This document shows, piece after piece, positions 26,776 through 37,842 of a DNA stretch of 64,000 nucleotides. A model generated the notes under the pieces. It searched no databases, was not told the origin of the DNA, and saw only the letters and a program-made list of their open reading frames with translations. The DNA comes from Flaccisagitta enflata (Eukaryota; Chaetognatha; Sagittoidea; Aphragmophora). The stretch lies in the NCBI GenBank assembly GCA_965153355.1, contig OZ231126.1, positions 6,510,001-6,574,000 on the forward strand, in the 5' to 3' direction. The translations under genes were made by a program, and so were the position numbers. Each line of letters begins with the position of its first letter. Position 1 is the first letter of the stretch.

Positions 26776-27460
26776 GCGCGTCCATCTCTTATTTTCATGC
26801 TTTTCCACACGTGTCTTTATAATAATCATCTCCAAACCAAACCTCACTTTTTGCAACTACATTTCATCCATTTCATATCTCCATGCTTTTCCAAGCGTCT
26901 CTTTCATTATCATCTCCCAAAACCAAAATGGGTACAACTGACCAAACTTTACTCTTTGCGATTACTTTTCATCAGTTTCTTATCTCCGCGTTTTTCCAAG
27001 CATCTCTTACATTATCATCTCCAAAAACCAAAATGGGTACAACTGACCAAACTTTACTCTTTGCGACTACTTTTCATCTGTTTCTTATCTCCGCGCTTTT
27101 CCAAGCGTGCCTTTCATTATCATCTCCAAAAACCAAAATGGGTACAACTGATCAAACTTTACTCTTTGCAACTACTCTCCATCCGTTTCTTATCTCCGCG
27201 CTTTTCCAAGCGTGTCTTTCATTATCATCTCCAACAACCAAAATGGGTACAACTGATCAAACTTTACTCTTTGCGACTACTTTTCATCCGTTTCTTATCT
27301 CCGCGCTTTTCCAAGCGTGCCTTTCATTATCATCTCCAAAAACCAAAATGGGTACAACTGACCAAACTTTACTCTTTGCGACTACTTTTCATCCGTTTCT
27401 TATCTCCACGTTTTTCCAAGCGTGTCTTTCATAATCATCTCCCACTCATCTTTTTTTTGG
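26776..27460. repeat. 105-bp minisatellite
   Basis: About 6.5 units contain CAAAATGGGTACAACTGACC, AAACTTTACTCTTTGCGAC and CTTATCTCCGCGCTTTTCC. The period is a multiple of three, so two frames stay open as 35-residue repeats. There is no sign of splicing or a conserved domain. Confidence 0.9.
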
Positions 27461-27880
27461 CAGTAGATCCAAATACCTAAATCATCTTCGAATCCTCACA
27501 AAAGCGATAATCATCTTTCTTCTTTCTCATCCTTCTTCCTCATCTTCATCCTCATCCTCAACATATTTTGCCTTCCATCCAACTGACTGGAAACTTTTTG
27601 GAGATGAGTATATACCTCAGTGGTAACGATGAAAGATCAGCATCGGTATCCGTTATCCACAACCCTTATCTCTTCTACTCCTACCCCTTCACGTTTTTTT
27701 CTCTCATACCTCAACCTGCCACTTTCTCACTCTTCTCATTCTCTTGTCTCTCTTGCGTCACTCCTATCATTCTTTTCCCTTATTCCCCCCCCCCTGCCGC
27801 CTCTCTTCCTCTAAAATTTCACCCTTACTTCAATGTCTCTAATTTAGTAATTATTCTCGACCTCTTTCTTACCTGCTTCT
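27461..27880. other. Unassigned pyrimidine-rich sequence
   Basis: A frame open over 27568-28068 enters the inverted repeat at 27881, so I do not call it a gene. Confidence 0.4.
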
Positions 27881-28433
27881 GCTACCATTGGGTGCTTCAC
27901 GTAGCAAAAGTTGGTTATTTCTTTTCACCCTCTTTACCTGATATGGAGTGGTTGAATCAACTGGTTGATTTTAAAACTCTTACCATTTTTTTTTATCAAA
28001 AATTGTTTGTCTTTTGTTCCTTAGCAAATTATTTTTTAGGACTTGATTTGCAAAATGCAAAGGGATAAATCAATCTTCTAACATTCTCTTTAAAAAAAAG
28101 TATTAATCTGCTTATTAAGTAAGCTCTTTCATAGTGTATGTTCTGTTGTTTTAGTCAATTCTTAAAAATATCATGATTTTCTAAAACAAATGATTGTCTT
28201 TTTAAAAACAAAACTAAACAGGATTTTGCTGATTTCTGGGGTTTCTGTGGGAGTTTTGAGGCCAAAACGAAAACAGATGTATTGAAAACTTTGAGAAAAA
28301 TTTTTTTTGAAAAATTAAAAAAAATTTGAATTTTTAATAAAAGGAAATGATTATCTTCATGATTTTTGCTCTTCTATATTAAAAAGGGTGAAGGGATACA
28401 CCAAACTGTTGCTGTGTGAAGCACCCAACTGCT
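27881..28433. mobile_element. MITE-like element with 50-bp inverted ends
   Basis: The left end CTACCATTGGGTGCTTCACG faces the right end GAAGCACCCAACTGCTACC; the match extends inward through AGCAAAAGTTGGT and ACCAAACTGTTGCT. It is about 550 bp. Confidence 0.6.
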
Positions 28434-28435
28434 AC

Positions 28436-28862
28436 CATTCTCTCTTCCTCTCTTCCTCTCCTCTATCCTCCTTGACCCTCTCTCAACCTCTTTCTTCTCC
28501 TCACCCTCCTCCTCCTCCTCTTCCTTCCTCTTTTCCTCCTTTGAACTTCCGTTGGTGACGCAAAGGCGAGAAATGGATCGTATTGACTCCTTATCATCTT
28601 CCTCATCCTCCTCTTCTTTCTCCTCTTCCATCACCTCCTCCTCACTTTTCCCCTCCTCTTCCTTCCCCTCCTTCTTCCCCTCCATTTCTTCCTCTATTTT
28701 GCATTGATTTGACAAATTTCAACATTTGAAAGAAAAGTAAAATTGAAATTAAGATGAAGAGAATGAACATCATTCGTTCATTTATTCACTGATTCATTTA
28801 TTCATTCATTCATTCATTCATTCATTCATTCATTCATTCATTCATTCATTCATTCATTCATT
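28436..28862. repeat. (TCC)n-rich and (ATTC)n tracts
   Basis: Pyrimidine-rich CTCCTCCTC sequence lies at 28436-28700 and (ATTC)n at 28790-28862. The Glu/Lys-rich minus-strand frame is a composition artefact. Confidence 0.85.
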
Positions 28863-28962
28863 TATTTTTTTTACATGTAAGGGCTATCGCGTGGAGTTTT
28901 GTAAAGGTACGTCTCTTAACGTTTACGTTTTTTTGGTTCTCTTCAAATTTGAGATTTGATCA

Positions 28963-29155
28963 TAATTAGTCGCGTGCTAAGCGACTCAACACCCAGCTAT
29001 ACCCGACCGTTGGTCGGTCGGTTCCTTTTTTACTTTTTTTGGCGTTTTTAAGCGTTTTGAGATCGCTGATTTTGCCCTTGTATATTGTTTAACATAAGCA
29101 ATTTACATTAGCGATTTTGCCCTGGTATATTGTTTAACATTAGCAATTTACATTG
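28963..29155 (+). mobile_element. Covarying-hairpin element, head only
   Basis: Head hairpin AGTCGC-GTGCTAA-GCGACT (28968-28986), CAACACCCAGCTATACC, (GGTCGGTT)n and GGCGTTTTTAAGCG. The tail is missing; instead a direct repeat of about 45 bp (TATATTGTTTAACAT, twice) follows. Confidence 0.6.
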
Positions 29156-29188
29156 TTCAGAGGAGCCACTGGTTTTCTCTATATTTCT

Positions 29189-29923
<735 letters not shown>

Positions 29924-30021
29924 ATGCAGTTGAATGACATTTGGGTGATACGAAAGCATCTAAATAATGTAGTGTTTTGGGTCATTGTAAGGTAAGTATG
30001 GTATGTAACCGTGAAATTCTG

Positions 30022-30027
30022 TTTTAT
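30022..30027 (-). terminator. AATAAA polyadenylation signal of the F5/8C-like gene
   Basis: On the minus strand AATAAA lies about 110 bases after the TAG stop. The 3' UTR between holds a piece of a covarying-hairpin tail (GCCCAACCGTCCGCGACTT on plus, about 30053-30074). Confidence 0.55.
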
Positions 30028-30136
30028 TCTAGTTTTGCAGCACTAAAAGACTGCGCCTGCCCAACCGTCCGCGACTTTTGCACTGTGTTGAGCTTGTTGA
30101 TTGTAAATTGAATGGGCAAAAAAAAAAAAAAAAAAA

Positions 30137-30343
30137 CTAGACTCTCTCCCACATTCGAATTCCACTCATGATAACAGCAGAGTAACTAAGAGAACTTGAA
30201 TCCAAGACACTAATGCCCAAACACTTAAAAGACCCTTTCACAGTCTCAGCAACATCGCAATATTTGCTCTGCGTCAACCTTTCAAAATGTCGTCCTGACA
30301 TGTCTTCACATAAGATGGTCCAAGCGGCGTTTTCATCACAAAC
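30137..30343 (-). CDS. Secreted F5/8C-like protein, exon 3 (last)
   Basis: This exon carries residues 131-198 of the gene described at 30637-30944. The acceptor is CATTACTCTCTCAG|GTT, phase 0, which fits the end of exon 2. The 68 codons run without a stop to TAG (30137-30139). Four cysteines lie at residues 132, 142, 159 and 171. The end, SGIRMWERV, resembles the last strand of F5/8 type C domains. The correct frame is not the long open frame that overlaps it (30274-30978); it only appears once the intron with the (AACAATGAC)n array is removed. Confidence 0.75.
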   Translation of the reverse strand, partial: VCDENAAWTILCEDMSGRHFERLTQSKYCDVAETVKGSFKCLGISVLDSSSLSYSAVIMSGIRMWERV

Positions 30344-30369
30344 CTGAGAGAGTAATGAAGTGAATGGTC

Positions 30370-30632
30370 AATAAGATTGCTGCGATGATGGAAACGGAAA
30401 CAACAACAACAACAAACACCACAACAACAAACACCACAACAACAAAAATGACAATGACAACAACAACCACAACCACAACAACGACAACAACAATGACAAC
30501 AATGACGACAACAACAACAATGACAACAACAACAATAATGACAATAATGACAACAATGACAACAATGACAACAATGACAACAATGACAACAATGACAACA
30601 ATGACAACAATGACAACAATGACAACAACCAA
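30370..30632. repeat. (AACAATGAC)n array in intron 2
   Basis: The tandem AACAATGAC and AACAACAAC array fills nearly all of the 293-bp intron between exons 2 and 3. The Val/Ile, Cys/His and Thr/Met frames through it are artefacts. Confidence 0.9.
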
Positions 30633-30636
30633 ATAC

Positions 30637-30944
30637 CTCGTCGTTGGTGCCGATGAACTGCCACTTGGTGGCGCCGCACCAGTAGCCATTGTTGCCACAG
30701 TGGTTGGTCTGACGTGGACGGAAAGAGACGCGTCCGGGTGAAATCGCCGTCTTGAATTCGTACCAAATGAGATGAGGGAATGGCACCCCATAACCACCAG
30801 CTCCGTTCTTATCCTGGCCACTGCTCCACATCTTGCCCGGTGAATGCAAGAAAGCATTCGAAGGTTGATATGTGGAGCTCATGTCATAGCGTGAAGATGC
30901 ATCAGCGTGTCCGCCAATGAATTCGACTTGCTTCAGCACCTTGT
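30637..30944 (-). CDS. Secreted F5/8C-like protein, exon 2
   Basis: This is the core exon of a three-exon gene coding for 198 residues (exons 34615-34696, 30637-30944, 30137-30343). The acceptor is CTCTCTCTCATAG|AC and the donor GACGAG|GTATTT. It supplies two bases of codon 28 plus residues 29-130. The sequence has galactose-binding-like (F5/8 type C, discoidin) features: ASSRYDMSSTYQPSNAF at the start, then MWSSGQ, GVPFPHLIWYEF (a strand typical of the fold) and NHCGNNGYWCGATKWQFIGT. Cysteines at 110 and 117 plus four in exon 3 could form three disulfides. With the signal peptide in exon 1, a secreted carbohydrate- or lipid-binding role is likely, but the ligand is unknown. There is no second domain or membrane anchor. 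Domain assignment rests on pattern recognition, not a search. Confidence 0.78.
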
Positions 30945-31019
30945 CTATGAGAGAGAGAGAGGGTACTTCAGGGTACATCAGGGTACTTTAGGATACTTAG
31001 ATTACTCTAGCTACTTATG

Positions 31020-31095
31020 AAACTCTCTGGTATTTTTGGGTATTTTTGGGTATTTTGGGTAATTTTGGGTACTTTTGGGTACAATACTCTATCGA
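31020..31095. repeat. TTTTGGGTA short repeat
   Basis: Tandem GGTATTTTTG units lie in intron 1 of the F5/8C-like gene. Confidence 0.75.
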
Positions 31096-31480
31096 ATCGT
31101 ACCAATATCGTATCGATACATTGAGCAATACGTATTGCACGGCCTTGCACTATATGAGCTGAGCGACTCAAGGAATGCAAACGTCTTATGTTGGCAAAAA
31201 AGCAAATTGTATTTCTTTTAAGTGTTCATAGATGTCCCCGTGATTGTTTCTTCAAGAACTTGCAATGATTTAAAAAAGATCATCCAAAAATTAGCCCCCT
31301 CCTCATCTTCCTCACTCCGCCTTACAACTCTTCAGCTTCTCCTCTTCTCTTAATGATTGAGAACTAATTTCATTGTGAACCGCACTCTGCAATTCACTTT
31401 AACTTGCCTCTTGAATTTTTTCTATTTTTAAAATTGTTTTGCATGCAAGATTTAAAATAACCAAAAGACTTAAAATGAAT
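31096..31480. other. Intron 1, unassigned
   Basis: Nothing recognisable. It belongs to the 3.7-kb intron between exons 1 and 2. Confidence 0.5.
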
Positions 31481-32235
31481 AATATGAAATGTGTTGAAAT
31501 GAGAAATATGACAAAATTGATTAAAATGACAAAAATAACTTAAAATGCCTTGTGATAGTTTGGGACTTAAAATAACCTAGAATGACTTAGAACAACTTAA
31601 AACAGCATAAATGACTAAAATGACAAAAACAACTGAAATGAAAAAAATGACTAAAATGACTAAAATGACAAAAATGACAAAATGACAAAATGATGAAAAT
31701 GACAAAATGCTAAAAATTACTAAAATGACAAAAATGATAAAAATGACAAAAATGACTGAAATAACTGAAATGATTAAAATGACTAAGATGTCTAAAACAA
31801 TTAAAATGATTAAAATTACTAAAATGACTAAAATGACAAAAATGACAAAAATGACAATTTAACAAAAATGACAAAAAAAAAAAAAAAACAAACAAATATA
31901 ACAAAAATAACTGAAATGACAAAAATAACTGAAATGATTAAAAGGACAAAATGACAAAAATAACATAAATAACAAAAATGACTAAAATGACAAAATAACA
32001 AAAATGATTGAAATGATTGAAATGACTAAAATGACTAAAATGGTTAAAATGACTATAATGACTAAAATAACAAAAATGATTAAAATGATTAAAATGACAA
32101 AAATAATTAAAATAATTAAAATGACTAAAATGACTAGAATAACAAAAATAATAAAAATGACAAAAGTGATGAAAGTGATTAGAGTGACTAAAGTGACAAA
32201 AGTGACTAAAGTGACAAAAGTGACTAAAGTGATTA
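31481..32235. repeat. (ATGACTAAA)n degenerate array
   Basis: Irregular AAAATGACTAAAATGAC units grade into AAAGTGACTAAAGTGAC units and continue at 32640. They lie in intron 1. Confidence 0.9.
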
Positions 32236-32640
32236 AGTCAAGGTGCACACGAAGGGGCAATTTTCGTGGTCAAAAGATATTCTAGAAAAAAGAATAAAAT
32301 GATGAATTCACATTTTTTGAAAAAGAAATCATATTTTTAGTATAAATCATTTATCTATTTGCATCGAGAATCATTTATGTGTTCAAAATCAGTTGGAAAA
32401 ATGGAGAGGAAAAAAAGAAAATTAGCCTCCATTCCTTGACTTGTTTTACATGAAATTCTTAATCTGTCTCTGAATGCATAAATTTGCATTTCTAAAAACA
32501 TGGCTTTATTTTAAAGACATTTAAAAAAGGGGCCATGTTCTTAGAAATGCAAAATTTTGCATTCAGAGACAGATTAAGAATTTCACGCGAAATGATTTTC
32601 CAAACTTGCTGTTCCTGTGCACTGCAACTTAAAGTGACAA
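32236..32640. mobile_element. Hairpin-centred insertion in the array
   Basis: It starts AAGGTGCACACGAAG and ends CTGTGCACTGCAACTT, breaking the AAAGTGAC array. Its centre is an inverted repeat with arms of about 53 bp (GAAATTCTTAATCTGTCTCT at about 32453 and its complement near 32585). The centre resembles the inverted repeat inside 3694-4393, so the two are probably one family. Confidence 0.6.
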
Positions 32641-32870
32641 AAGTTACGAGAGTGACAAAAGTGACAAGGTGATAAACGTGATAAAAGAGATAAAAGTGAC
32701 AAAAATGACAAAAATGACCAAAATGATCAAAATTACTAAAATGATTAAAATGAAGAAAATGGCTGAAATGACAAAAATGGTTTAAAATGACTTAGAATAA
32801 CATTAAATAACTTTACATAACATAAATGACAAAATTGACTTAAATAACAAATTTTTTCCCATATCCCTTA
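32641..32870. repeat. AAAGTGAC/AAATGAC array, continuation
   Basis: The same degenerate units as before 32236. Confidence 0.85.
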
Positions 32871-32989
32871 ATTTGATGCTATGACATACTTTTATTTCCA
32901 TCATCGTCCTCATAAAGATATATCCTTATCTTTAAATAAAAAAAATTTATCTATATCTTATTAATAACCATAATTTTTATTTATTATAA

Positions 32990-33364
32990 TCAAACTGAAT
33001 AGCAGTTAACATACAATGGCGAACGCCACTGGTTTACACAAACCGGCGATGCTTGAATCGATGATGATCCCAGTTTTGACTCACCACGATCGGCGCTCGC
33101 CATCAGCAGAAATGGATCGCTGAGTTGCAATGAGATTTCCAAAGGCTGGCCAAAACTGGACCATGAAACTATATATCTGGGTTCCTTATTCAATTCTCCA
33201 CACAGTGATGTAAAAATTTCCGTGGCAAAAGGCGGCAATGAAAAATTTTTTCTCTCCCATAGGAATGTATATTGAGACATTGAGACCATATTATCCATGC
33301 TAGATGTGCTCATAGCAAGTTGAAACTTAACGATGACATCAAGAACACTTGTATTGATATTGTT
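32990..33364 (-). CDS. Possible exon of an unrecognised protein
   Basis: The minus-strand frame is open from about 33373 to TGA at 32990-32992, with coding-like composition (for example WERKNFSLPPFATEIF and YIVSWSSFGQPLEIS). There are two readings. It may be a 3' exon, because AATAAA lies 9 bases past the stop (32976-32981). Or it may be an internal exon ending at the donor CGATCGTG|GTGAGT (phase 1), which would splice in phase to exon 2 at 30944. No good acceptor is visible; the only phase-compatible AG is GTGTGGAG|AA. It lies inside intron 1 of the F5/8C-like gene. I cannot name a domain. Confidence 0.35.
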   Translation of the reverse strand, partial: NNINTSVLDVIVKFQLAMSTSSMDNMVSMSQYTFLWERKNFSLPPFATEIFTSLCGELNKEPRYIVSWSSFGQPLEISLQLSDPFLLMASADRGESKLGSSSIQASPVCVNQWRSPLYVNCYSV

Positions 33365-33502
33365 CAATGGTTGTATTCAATGAGAAAAATATTGCCTTTT
33401 TTTTCGCTAAAAAAAACCACTCCAGACAGTGTGCCTTGGAGGGGAGGAACAAAAGGAAGGGAGGAAGGGAGGGAGTACAGGAAGAAATGAATGAATGCAA
33501 GG

Positions 33503-33602
33503 GAGGAAGGAAGGAAGGAAGGAAGGAAGGAAGGAAGGAAGGAAGAAAGGAAGAAAGGAAGAAAGGAAGAAAGGAAAAAAGGAAGGAATGAAGGACGGGA
33601 GG
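33503..33602. repeat. (GGAA)n tract
   Basis: (GGAA)n with GAAA interruptions. Confidence 0.95.
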
Positions 33603-33929
33603 AAGGAAAGTTGTGTAAATGTGTGAATATGCATGCGATTGTGTGTGTATCGTGCACGCGACTGTTGGCCTGTTGGGCTTGTTATGTTTAGTGTTGACTC
33701 TTCAAACTGGCTGGCAGCCAGTCAGTTGGTCATTCATTCAAGTTTGAAGTTCTTTTTTGATGTCCAGTGTCTACAGATCCAAACTGTAAGGTTGACCGAG
33801 CATTTCCATTTTCCAATGAAAGTTGGACAACATTACTACTCACTGAGTAGTACTCAGTCCCTATCTTACTTAAGGATGAGAGTCTTTGGAGCTCTCAATG
33901 GTGATTATTCCGGACCCATCGCAACTATC

Positions 33930-34250
33930 CTTTTTGGGCAGCGGCTCCAAAGGGGACGAAGTCCTGAAGAACACAGATTCAAGGCCTGAGACTCTCAGTG
34001 AGAGGGCAGATTTCAGGCCTGAGAGGATAGATATTAGGCCTCAGAGAGCAGATTTCAGGCCTGGGAGGGCAGAATACAGGTCTGAGAGAGCCTGGGGGGG
34101 AAAGATGGATGGACGGACGAAAAAAAGTCCCTTTGGGTTCTACAGGACTTCCTCCCCTTTGGGGCCGCTGCCCTGCTTTTCCTCAATTCAATTCACAATT
34201 TCGTGCAAAGCAGGGCAATGGGTATCGCTGACTACATATTGCCCTTGGGC
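33930..34250. mobile_element. GGGCAGCGG-family element, second copy
   Basis: The left end TTTTTGGGCAGCGGCTCCAA and the right end CCTTTGGGGCCGCTGCCCTG are inverted. The interior repeats GGCCTGAGAGGGCAGAT. After the right arm, GCAGGGCAATGGGTATCGCTG matches the trailing copy seen at 20680. It lies in intron 1. Confidence 0.75.
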
Positions 34251-34614
34251 GACCTGTTAGTTATCAGTCAATAACAATTAAGACCATATTAGCATTATTA
34301 TAAAATTATTAAAAAAATACAATCCCATCAATAGAAAAAATCAATAATTTTCACCTGTTTGCTACAAGTGCCAGTGACAAGGAAGAGCACCAGATAAGTG
34401 TGCTGACCGGTAGGGCCTAATCCAAGTATCCCTCACATCCATCTGATCCTCCCATTGTAAAAGGCTCAACCCATAGCCTAAAATCAAAATTTTAGTTTTT
34501 TAAAACTTGCTAAACTAAGTATATAGTCAACCAACCTAGAGACTAAACGACCAACCACCATCAAACTATTTAAACATTGAATTGATCAACAAGGACGAAT
34601 TAGACATTACTCAC

Positions 34615-34696
34615 TTGGAAAAGGTTCTGCGACATCATCCGCGTTTATCGCCAGCAAATTCATCAAAATAGCCAGCTTGATGGCGTTGAACAGCAT
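34615..34696 (-). CDS. Secreted F5/8C-like protein, exon 1 (signal peptide)
   Basis: ATG at 34694-34696 opens MLFNAIKLAILMNLLAINA, a clear signal peptide (residues 1 to about 19), then DDVAEPFP. The exon ends at a good donor, CCAA|GTGAGTAA, after 27 codons plus one base. That extra A joins the AC at the start of exon 2 to give Asn28 in frame, which is the main support for the join. The intron is about 3.7 kb and filled with repeats. Confidence 0.7.
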
Positions 34697-34837
34697 GATT
34701 CCGATTGAATTGCTATTGATACTTAGTATTCTAAATGAACTTCAGAGTATTGTTCTTCAACCTATTTGAAAAACCAGGGATGTTCTTTTTGATTTTTAGG
34801 GAAGAAAAAATTGCAGGTTTTGGTTGCTAAGAAACTG

Positions 34838-34845
34838 GTTATATA
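34838..34845 (-). promoter_or_regulatory. Possible TATA box of the F5/8C-like gene
   Basis: TATATAAC lies on the minus strand about 140 bases upstream of the ATG, which would leave a 5' UTR of about 110 bases. This is a sequence match only. Confidence 0.3.
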
Positions 34846-35909
34846 CTTCAAGAACTAAAAAAAAGCATTACCGTTATATGATTCAAATGGCAAACATCAA
34901 AACCTTTAAAGCTGAAATAGTATATTGCTGTAAACTGCCAGGATTTTTTTAAAAATGGGGAAAGTCTTTCAAAAAAAGAAAAAAAAATCTGTGAAATCAT
35001 TTCACATTCTTGGTAAAGAATTACCTATACATAAATCATAACCTTCAAAGGAACTGAAAAGTAAGTTGTTATGATCAAAAAATTACATTGGGTCTTCCAA
35101 TATAGAGCTATTTTAGGCTAGCAAAAGCTGACCTAATTTTTGAATCTTTGGACGTTGTCTCCTATGAAATGTGCAACAAAAAGCATCTTACAAAAAACTT
35201 GAAGAAAAATGTTTTTTCAAAATCAACTGAAAATCTGAAAATAAACAAAACATTCAAAAGTTACTTATTCCTGTATAGTATATGCCTCCACTCATATACT
35301 AACCTATCCAATCTTAGGTACGACCTAATTTTAGTTGTTGATGAATATCAAAACATTTGGATAAGTAATTTTTATGCAGAAAACAAGGCCTTTGTCTTAC
35401 TCTCAACAAAATCATTTTTCCATGTAAGCTATTGGGTTAGGGGATGAAAGTAGGCTCTGACTTCTGGCATTGACAGGGGTAGTCAATTCAGCAAGATTTA
35501 CATCTAATTTAAAAGAAGGAACTATGGGTGTCCGACATCCTAGTGGCTACCCTTACTCTTAATTAAATGAAGGGGGGTGGGACTAAGGACAATATATACT
35601 AAATTTTTGTTAAAGGGAAACCTTAGTGATTGGAGGAATGAGAATTCATCTTCAAGGAAGTTATATCATGGGATGATAGGTCACCATGAAGTGTAAAAGA
35701 TACTTTGCCATATTCAGAAAAGAATCTTATCTTTTTAAAAAATATTACTATATCCAGTTTCATATCATCAGTTGGAAATCTGCACCCTAGACTGAGTTTT
35801 GGTCCATTAACTCCAATACTCAGGTGCAGGCGGTCCCATAAAAGGTGCCCTCACTGGATAAAGATAAAAACTTAAATATTTTCAAGTTAAAATTAGGATT
35901 TGTAAAATT
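34846..35909. other. Unassigned AT-rich sequence
   Basis: A 99-codon frame at 35148-35447 on plus is AT-rich with no recognisable motif. I see no repeat. Confidence 0.4.
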
Positions 35910-36233
35910 CAGGCGTGTATAAAGTTAAGCATTTCCCCCCCCCCGGCGGGGGGGGAATAAAATCAAAGGGTTTGGAGATGGGGAAAAAAATCAAAAGCTA
36001 AAAAAAAAGAAAAAAGAAAATTTTTGTAGATTTAACACTTTTGGTAGTTCCAAATGGTAGTCTCTGATTACTACAACACATTTTAACACTATTTGAACCT
36101 ATAATATACTGTTTAATTGTCTTGTGGGGAAGAAAATCATAGATTTTGTAATGCGTCGCGACGCGTTGCGGGGAAGAAAAACAAAGGCAGGGGGGGAATA
36201 AAATCAAAAGCCGCTCAACTGTATACACCCCTG
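35910..36233. mobile_element. hAT-type MITE with 8-bp target duplication
   Basis: The left end CAGGCGTGTATAAAGTTAAG faces the right end CAACTGTATACACCCCTG. The flanks are an exact 8-base direct repeat, GTAAAATT (35902-35909 and 36234-36241). An 8-bp duplication and CAGG-type ends are characteristic of hAT transposons. The interior is G- and A-rich and non-coding. Confidence 0.85.
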
Positions 36234-36241
36234 GTAAAATT

Positions 36242-36960
36242 TTAGTGACAGTGAGGAACTGAATTTTTCGCTTTAACACAATGAGCTTTTAGATGAAAAT
36301 TTTCATTTAGGACTTGGCCGACTTGCCATTGATATAGTAATAAACGTCAAAAGACTATCAAAAGTCAAAAGAATAATGAGGAGAAGCCAATTGACCCACT
36401 CACACATTGAGACTTGTGATAATCAATTAAGATTCATCACGGTTATATATCTTTGATAAAAATGCTGGTATCATTATGGTTATAATTCAGCACAATATTG
36501 TTCCTATCTTTGAAAAAACGCAAACTAAGCCTTTTTAAATCTGCAAGTTTGTAACCCTACCTTAGGAGCCTCTCAGTTAAGTTTTTGCACTTGCACCTTG
36601 AAAGCCTGATAGCTAGAATTAATTCTTACAAATCTTATCATTTGACCATGGAAAACTTCTAATGCTGAATTTTTAGGAATACAGTTATCCATAAAAGGGA
36701 AATTTACTATATCAAAATTAAAATCATCCCTCTTATCAAAATACATTTATGGAAATATCAAATGATCCATTTTCAGATTTGATTCTCAGGTCCAGATAAG
36801 AAATACCGGTGCTGAAAAGGCTGTCTCAACCACTGTGTTACCACAGCACTAAATGGTTAGAGGTCAGCAAATCATTATAGCAGCAACTATTTCAATTGCC
36901 AATACAACTTTGCGCTTAAATTGGTAGTTTCCTCATCTCAGCCCATCCAATACTATCCAT
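36242..36960. other. Unassigned AT-rich sequence
   Basis: I see no gene, element or repeat here. Confidence 0.45.
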
Positions 36961-36961
36961 A

Positions 36962-37196
36962 ACAAGTAACGTGGGGTTACAATACTGTTGCTTTCTGACT
37001 AAATCACTACAGACTGATATTGCGATGGAACAACAAACTGACGGACCAATTGAGCAATGGACGGACAGACCGATGGACCGCACTAATGAACCAATAGACC
37101 AATGAACCAATAGACCAATGGACCATCGGATGGTTGAAAGGACTCTTGATAAGACTTATTTTTAAGAGGATCTTACAAAGCCTTGAGTCCGCGACT
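36962..37196 (-). mobile_element. Covarying-hairpin element, diverged
   Basis: The tail AACAAGTAACGTGGGGTTAC keeps a paired stem GTAAC/GTTAC where other copies have GTGAC/GTCAC. The body is (GGACAGACC)n, and the head end is GAGTCCGCGACT. Confidence 0.6.
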
Positions 37197-37327
37197 ACAA
37201 ACGCTTCATCTTTTTCTGGTTCATGAAGTATGACATCTGTTTTTTTCCCAACCAAAAAGCCAATTAATCAAGAATGCCGGTTATGATTTGATTTGGCCTT
37301 TGCTCTGTTTTATTCAGTTGAATTCAT

Positions 37328-37502
37328 TTTTAATTGCGGACACGCAACTCTATAAGAGGCTTTGTCCGTCTGTCCATTCGTTGGTCCGTCGGTAATGAAT
37401 GAGTCCAAAAGTGGAAAAACAAGCGTTTTCGAAGCTTTTGTGTATGTCTCTGTGTTGCCCACCCGTCTGCAACGATATTGTGACCCCGCGTCACTTGTTT
37501 TA
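37328..37502 (+). mobile_element. Covarying-hairpin element, complete second-tail type
   Basis: Head AATTGCGGACACGCAACT (37332-37349), CTATAAGAGGCTTTGTCC, (GTCC)n, then GCCCACCC with the tail word GTCTGCAACG (37465-37474). It ends in stem GTGAC-CCCGC-GTCAC followed by TTGTTTT. The whole element is about 175 bp. Confidence 0.8.
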
Positions 37503-37603
37503 CATCAAGATTACTCGAATACAAGAAAGTCCCGCAGATTATTCTGACTGATAACGACTTGACGGAAGATTGAAAAAAATGCTTTTTGATTAACCTTAAA
37601 AAA

Positions 37604-37842
37604 AAACAAGGCCGGATACACGCCGATACACAGCTACCCCAGTTGCGTGCGGGTGGGCAGGGGCCATAATTAAGTTCAGTGGAACATTTGGGCAGGATCA
37701 ATAAGGCCAAAACCCCCATTAACGCCGAAAAAGTAAAGTGTGACGGACGGACGTATGTACGGACGGACGTAAGTACGGACAGACGGACCGACGGATGGAC
37801 CGACAAAACGGGGTGGAGAGTCGCGTAGCACGCGACTAAAAA
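37604..37842 (-). mobile_element. Covarying-hairpin element, complete
   Basis: On minus: head hairpin AGTCGCGTGCTACGCGACT, (GTCC)n, CACTTTACTTTTTCGGCG, a tail word differing from the head word by one base (AGTTGCGTGC on plus), then GGCC and TTGTTTT. Confidence 0.8.

Noticed and set aside
26797-27480. 227-codon frame with 35-residue repeats
   Set aside because: A 105-bp satellite with two frames open equally; no start context, splice context or known repeat domain.
30274-30978. Single 234-codon minus-strand gene
   Set aside because: Its middle is the intronic (AACAATGAC)n array and its last part is in the wrong frame. The spliced model explains the conserved parts better.
35148-35447. 99-codon plus-strand frame
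   Set aside because: AT-rich, with no motif, splice context or polyA signal; compatible with chance.
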